In this document: piece after piece, positions 14,103-16,708 of the stretch
How the letters are laid out: each line of letters opens with the position of its first letter
Position numbering within the stretch: the first letter of the stretch is position 1
From: VFMC01 sp040398525
GTDB lineage: Bacteria; Actinomycetota; Acidimicrobiia; Acidimicrobiales; Ilumatobacteraceae
DNA length: 16,708 bases
NCBI GenBank assembly: GCA_040398525.1
Contig: JBBATY010000054.1
Location: 1 to 16,708 of the forward strand
Reading direction: 5' to 3'
Program-made: the position numbers and the translations under genes
Notes under the pieces: model-generated
What the model was told of the DNA's origin: nothing
Seen by the model: only the letters and a program-made list of their open reading frames with translations
Databases searched by the model: none

Positions 14103-14108
14103 ACACTA
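14103..14108 (-). promoter_or_regulatory. -10 box (TAGTGT) of a probable leaderless promoter for the nuclease
   Basis: TAGTGT on the minus strand ends 8 nt before the ATG at 14094. Together with the following bases (CGAGCG) it nearly repeats the GNAT-operon promoter at 5805-5816. No Shine-Dalgarno sequence is present. Confidence 0.5.
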
Positions 14109-14181
14109 CCGACGCGGTGCGCGACCGCCGGGGACATCGGGTCCGGCGAACCCTGCGACACCCTCCTGCCACCATGGCGGC

Positions 14182-14523
14182 ATGTCCCGTCCGTCCACCC
14201 CAGGCACCACCGTCGAGTTCTCCCACGCAGCGCGCCTGCTCGCTCGTGAGGCGCGCCGTCGGCAGCTGGTGGCGCCGAGCTTCCGGTGCCCGCCGCGGGT
14301 GGTCGGGGCGCAGCGCACCGTGCGGCGCCACGCCGGCGGGGTGGTGGTCGCCGTGCAACTGCGCGACCGGCCGTGGATGGCCGTGCTGTCCGACATGATC
14401 GAGGGCGTGGTGGTGGCCAACGGGTTGCAGCCCCCCACGGCCGACCGGCTGCGCACCGAACTGTGGCAGGTGGTCGTCGAGCAGTGGCCCGTGGTCGCCG
14501 CGCCGGTCACCAAGGTGGCGTGA
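14182..14523 (+). CDS. Hypothetical protein, 113 residues
   Basis: The protein begins MSRPSTPGTTVEF and has a basic first half (AREARRRQLVAPSFRCPP, then RTVRRHAGG), followed by a hydrophobic beta-like core (VVVAVQLRDRPWMAVLSDM) and a helical end. There is no signal peptide or membrane span. Codon use is strongly GC-biased like its neighbours, and the frame avoids stops across the whole divergent-to-convergent gap between the nuclease and the TAP-like peptidase, so I take it as real. No family is recognised. The start could be checked by conservation; another ATG at 14174 is out of frame. The gene ends 31 nt from the convergent peptidase gene. Confidence 0.6.
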   Translation: MSRPSTPGTTVEFSHAARLLAREARRRQLVAPSFRCPPRVVGAQRTVRRHAGGVVVAVQLRDRPWMAVLSDMIEGVVVANGLQPPTADRLRTELWQVVVEQWPVVAAPVTKVA

Positions 14524-14554
14524 GGGGCGCTCGCCGCGGCGGCCGGCGCGTGCG

Positions 14555-16510
14555 TCACATCGGGATGTGCAGCAACAGCACCAGCGTGCGGTCCTCGTCG
14601 TCGAGCAGAGGTGCCAGGTCGGCGAGGTCGGGTGAGTCGAGGCCCTCCTGGCCGATGACGAGCACCGAGAACAGCTCGCCGTCAACGAGGTAGATCGCCT
14701 GGTCGATGCCCTCGACGGGCTGCTCGCGGCCACCGTTCACCAGCCCCGGCACCTCGGCGAGCGCCTCGTCGGCCGCATCGAGGACCGCTGTGGGGTCGAG
14801 CTCGGAGAAGCCCATCTCGCTGTAGGCCAGCGTCGGCGCCAGGCCGAGCGCGGCAAGCAGTGCAGGGTCGGGCTCGACGAGGTCGACCCAGCCCTCGAGC
14901 GGGAGGTCGTCCCACCACTCCGGGCGCTCCACCTCCGGGTCGGGATCGCACACCGTCTCGGTCGTGGGTGTCTCGAGGTCGACCAGCACCGCGGCGGCGA
15001 TCTCGGTGACGCAGCCCGACACCAGCACGAAGCCGTGGCCCTCACCGGTGTAGCGCACCAGGCTGGCGCTCGGTCCGAGCGCCTCGGTCATCTCCTCGGC
15101 CCAGCGGATGGGGGTGGCCGGATCGTTCTCGCCGCCGACCACCACGATCGGTGCGGTGCCGTCGTAGGCGAGCTCCACGGGCTGCGCGTCGGGAAGCACC
15201 TCGCGGCACGTCGACGACTCGGTGATGTCGTCCACCGTCAGGTCGGCGGCGAACCGCGGGGCGACCTCTTTCAGCTTGGCGAGCGTGCCCTCCGGGTCGG
15301 TCGGCGGCTCTGGCCGGAAGCCGCTGGCGCAGTCGATCATCCACTGCGATTGCTGCTGCGTGGCATAGGTGCCGTCGGGCCCGCGGCCGATGTAGCTGTC
15401 GGCGAGCGTGAAGATGCCCTCTGCCGAACCATCCCGGGCCTCGACGAGCGCGTCGGCGAGCACCGGCCAACTGGTCGGGCTGTAGAGCGCCGCAATGGTG
15501 GCGTAGCCCATCACCGCGTCGTTGCCCAAGCGGCCGTCGGTGTGGGTGATCGGCTCGAGGTCGAGGCGATCGATCAACGCGTCCCAGTCGCCACCGACAT
15601 CGTCGCTGGCGAACGCGCACGCGTCGGGCGTATCGGTGCACCACTCGACCCAGTTGTCGAAGGCGCTCTCGAACCCCGCTGCCTGCGTGGTCAGCGCCTC
15701 GTCGACGCTGTCGCCGGCCGGGTCGTAGGCGGCGTCGAGCACCATCGCACGCACGCGGTCGGGGAACAGGGTGGCGTACACCCCGCCCAGGTTGGTGCCG
15801 TACGAGGCGCCGTAGAAGCTGATCTGCTCGTCGCCGAGGGCGTCGCGGATGGCGTCCATGTCGCGGGCCGTGCTCGCTGTCGAGTAGTGGCGGAGGTCGT
15901 CGCCGTAGGCCTCGACGCACGCCTCGTCGAGGTAGGGCGGAGCGTTGTCGTAGAGCTCCTGCTCGGCCGGCGTGTCGGGGGTCTCGTCGAGGTACACGCC
16001 GGCGTCGAACTGCTCGTCGGTGAGGCAGCGCACGCCGCCCGATCGATCGACGCCACGCGGGTCGAACCCGACGATGTCGAACTGCTCGAGCCCGAGCTGC
16101 ACCTGCAGTGCGCCTCCTGCGAGCGCGACGAACTCCACCCCCGATGCGCCCGGACCGCCGGGGTTCGTCAGCACGGCGCCGACCCGGTCGTCGGTCGCCG
16201 GGAGGCGAACGAGACCCAGCTCGATCGTCTCGCCGTCGGGATCGTCGTGGTCGAGCGGCACGGCGAGCGTGGTGCACTCGAGCGCCGGGTCATCCGCGTC
16301 GGGGTCGTCGCAGGGTCCCCACTCGAGCGTCGACGTCGACTCCGGTGCCGACGAATCGGTGGGTTCCGGGGGCGCCGTGCTCTCGACCGGCGGCGCCGTC
16401 GTGCCGCCTGTCTGCCCGCCGTCGCCCGAGCATGCCGCCAGTACCAATGTCGTCGCCGCCAGCGCGCCCAGAGCGCGCCGCTGCGACCGTCCGCCTCGTG
16501 TCGCTACCAC
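14555..16510 (-). CDS. TAP-like alpha/beta-hydrolase lipoprotein (secreted tripeptidyl aminopeptidase type, S33)
   Basis: 651 residues from GTG 16510. The lipobox LAAC gives Cys27 as lipid anchor, followed by a Thr/Ser/Pro/Glu-rich spacer (about 30-62). The hydrolase part matches Streptomyces SlpD/TAP-type peptidases: NPGGPGASG (117-124) near the oxyanion hole, DIVGFDPRGVDRS (145-157), Ser236 in YGASYGTN, Asp463 in GGENDPATP and His492 in EGHGF. The family's C-terminal domain ends near 527. A further 120-odd acidic residues (528-651) ending LLLHIPM are extra and unrecognised. Expected role: trimming peptides outside the membrane. The TACGCT box 6 nt upstream supports the GTG start. Confidence 0.93.
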   Translation of the reverse strand: MVATRGGRSQRRALGALAATTLVLAACSGDGGQTGGTTAPPVESTAPPEPTDSSAPESTSTLEWGPCDDPDADDPALECTTLAVPLDHDDPDGETIELGLVRLPATDDRVGAVLTNPGGPGASGVEFVALAGGALQVQLGLEQFDIVGFDPRGVDRSGGVRCLTDEQFDAGVYLDETPDTPAEQELYDNAPPYLDEACVEAYGDDLRHYSTASTARDMDAIRDALGDEQISFYGASYGTNLGGVYATLFPDRVRAMVLDAAYDPAGDSVDEALTTQAAGFESAFDNWVEWCTDTPDACAFASDDVGGDWDALIDRLDLEPITHTDGRLGNDAVMGYATIAALYSPTSWPVLADALVEARDGSAEGIFTLADSYIGRGPDGTYATQQQSQWMIDCASGFRPEPPTDPEGTLAKLKEVAPRFAADLTVDDITESSTCREVLPDAQPVELAYDGTAPIVVVGGENDPATPIRWAEEMTEALGPSASLVRYTGEGHGFVLVSGCVTEIAAAVLVDLETPTTETVCDPDPEVERPEWWDDLPLEGWVDLVEPDPALLAALGLAPTLAYSEMGFSELDPTAVLDAADEALAEVPGLVNGGREQPVEGIDQAIYLVDGELFSVLVIGQEGLDSPDLADLAPLLDDEDRTLVLLLHIPM

Positions 16511-16516
16511 GCCGCC

Positions 16517-16522
16517 AGCGTA
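16517..16522 (-). promoter_or_regulatory. -10 box (TACGCT) of a probable leaderless promoter for the TAP-like lipoprotein
   Basis: TACGCT on the minus strand ends 6 nt before the GTG at 16510, leaving no room for a leader or ribosome binding site. It supports GTG 16510 as the true start. Confidence 0.5.
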
Positions 16523-16550
16523 GGGCGAACCGGCGTCCAGGTGCAGTCGC

Positions 16551-16556
16551 TAGCCT
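16551..16556 (+). promoter_or_regulatory. -10 box (TAGCCT) for tRNA-Leu
   Basis: TAGCCT lies 9 nt before the first base of the mature tRNA and is identical to the ychF box. A clear -35 element is not seen. Confidence 0.45.
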
Positions 16557-16565
16557 CCGGAGCAG

Positions 16566-16649
16566 GCCCGGGTGGCGGAATTGGCAGACGCGGGGGGCTT
16601 AAACCCCCCTACTCGCGAGGGTGTGTGGGTTCGAGCCCCACCCCGGGCA
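16566..16649 (+). tRNA. tRNA-Leu (anticodon UAA)
   Basis: A complete class II cloverleaf. The acceptor stem GCCCGGG pairs with CCCGGGC (16642-16648) and A16649 is the discriminator. The D-arm reads GGCGGAATTGGCAGACGC. The anticodon stem has five G-C pairs around loop CTTAAAC, with anticodon TAA at 16600-16602. A long variable arm follows (ACTCGCGAGGGTGT), then the T-arm GTGGG/TTCGAGC/CCCAC. CCA is not encoded. It reads UUA, a rare codon in a genome of this GC content. Confidence 0.97.
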
Positions 16650-16654
16650 CACGG

Positions 16655-16669
16655 AGCACTGGGTGTGCT
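16655..16669 (+). terminator. Weak hairpin after tRNA-Leu
   Basis: AGCAC and GTGCT pair around a 5-nt loop starting 6 nt after the tRNA. There is no T tract, and CACAC/GTGTG could pair instead, so this is only a candidate terminator or processing site. Confidence 0.25.
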
Positions 16670-16708
16670 GACTCACGACGCAGGCCCTCCGGATCGCACA
16701 ACCCACGG

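Noticed and set aside
12269..14161. Minus-strand open frame of 630 codons
   Set aside because: Out-of-frame shadow of the nuclease gene and antisense of the VOC gene.
12049..14523. Plus-strand open frame of 824 codons
   Set aside because: Only the last 113 codons (14182-14523) look protein-like; the rest shadows the peptidase, VOC and nuclease genes.
14524..14554. GC-rich self-complementary bases between convergent genes as a terminator
   Set aside because: Several short pairings are possible and none is clearly dominant; GC-rich spacers here give such pairings by chance.
15042..16277. Minus-strand open frame of 411 codons in the TAP-like gene
   Set aside because: Frame-shifted Arg-rich shadow of the real lipoprotein reading frame.

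Overview
The window looks like chromosomal DNA from a high-GC actinobacterium. A member of Acidimicrobiia (Ilumatobacter-like) is my best guess, but that is inference. The supports are: strongly GC-biased third codon positions; a 28-codon gene for the actinobacterial ribosomal protein bL37; several start codons 6-12 nt behind a TANNNT box, the layout of leaderless actinobacterial transcripts; and lipoproteins typical of the phylum. There is no CRISPR array, no rRNA, no complete insertion sequence and no phage module.

Layout. (1) 1-1780 is a patchwork of small and broken plus-strand reading frames. Two Cys/Ala/Gly-rich hydrophobic tails resemble cut-off C-terminal tips of Rhs/YD-type polymorphic toxins, each followed by small multi-pass membrane proteins that could be immunity proteins. 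Inside it, at 659-735, lies a diverged copy of the 3' end of the aminotransferase gene that borders the patchwork. (2) 1781-5802 is a tight minus-strand operon reading GNAT acetyltransferase, threonine aldolase, EamA exporter, class III aminotransferase, with gaps of 13-27 nt. (3) 5859-7356 holds a divergent APH-fold phosphotransferase whose end overlaps, tail to tail, a zinc-ribbon protein. (4) 7360-9210 is a visibly AT-richer insert. A lipoprotein gene and a small secreted Cys protein gene are joined by an ATGA overlap, and the 3' remnant of a paralogue of the secreted gene lies upstream of the lipoprotein with the same overlap. After that come a 13-bp perfect hairpin and a short possible gene remnant. 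(5) 9211-16649 is conserved, dense chromosome: ychF, the divergent bL37 gene, prolyl oligopeptidase and a VOC protein (joined by overlaps), a PD-(D/E)XK nuclease with four Fe-S-type cysteines, a small hypothetical, a TAP-like secreted peptidase lipoprotein with a long C-terminal extension, and tRNA-Leu(UAA).

How the parts work together. Region 2 reads as amino-acid metabolism plus export: two PLP enzymes, an acetyltransferase and a drug/metabolite-type exporter. In region 5, bL37 and YchF both relate to the ribosome, while the two peptidases are unlinked in function as far as I can see. Regions 1 and 4 are the accessory, fast-changing parts and contain the observations most worth following: the decayed toxin-tip/immunity-like array with captured aminotransferase ends, and the coupled lipoprotein/secreted-protein cassette with its paralogous remnant.
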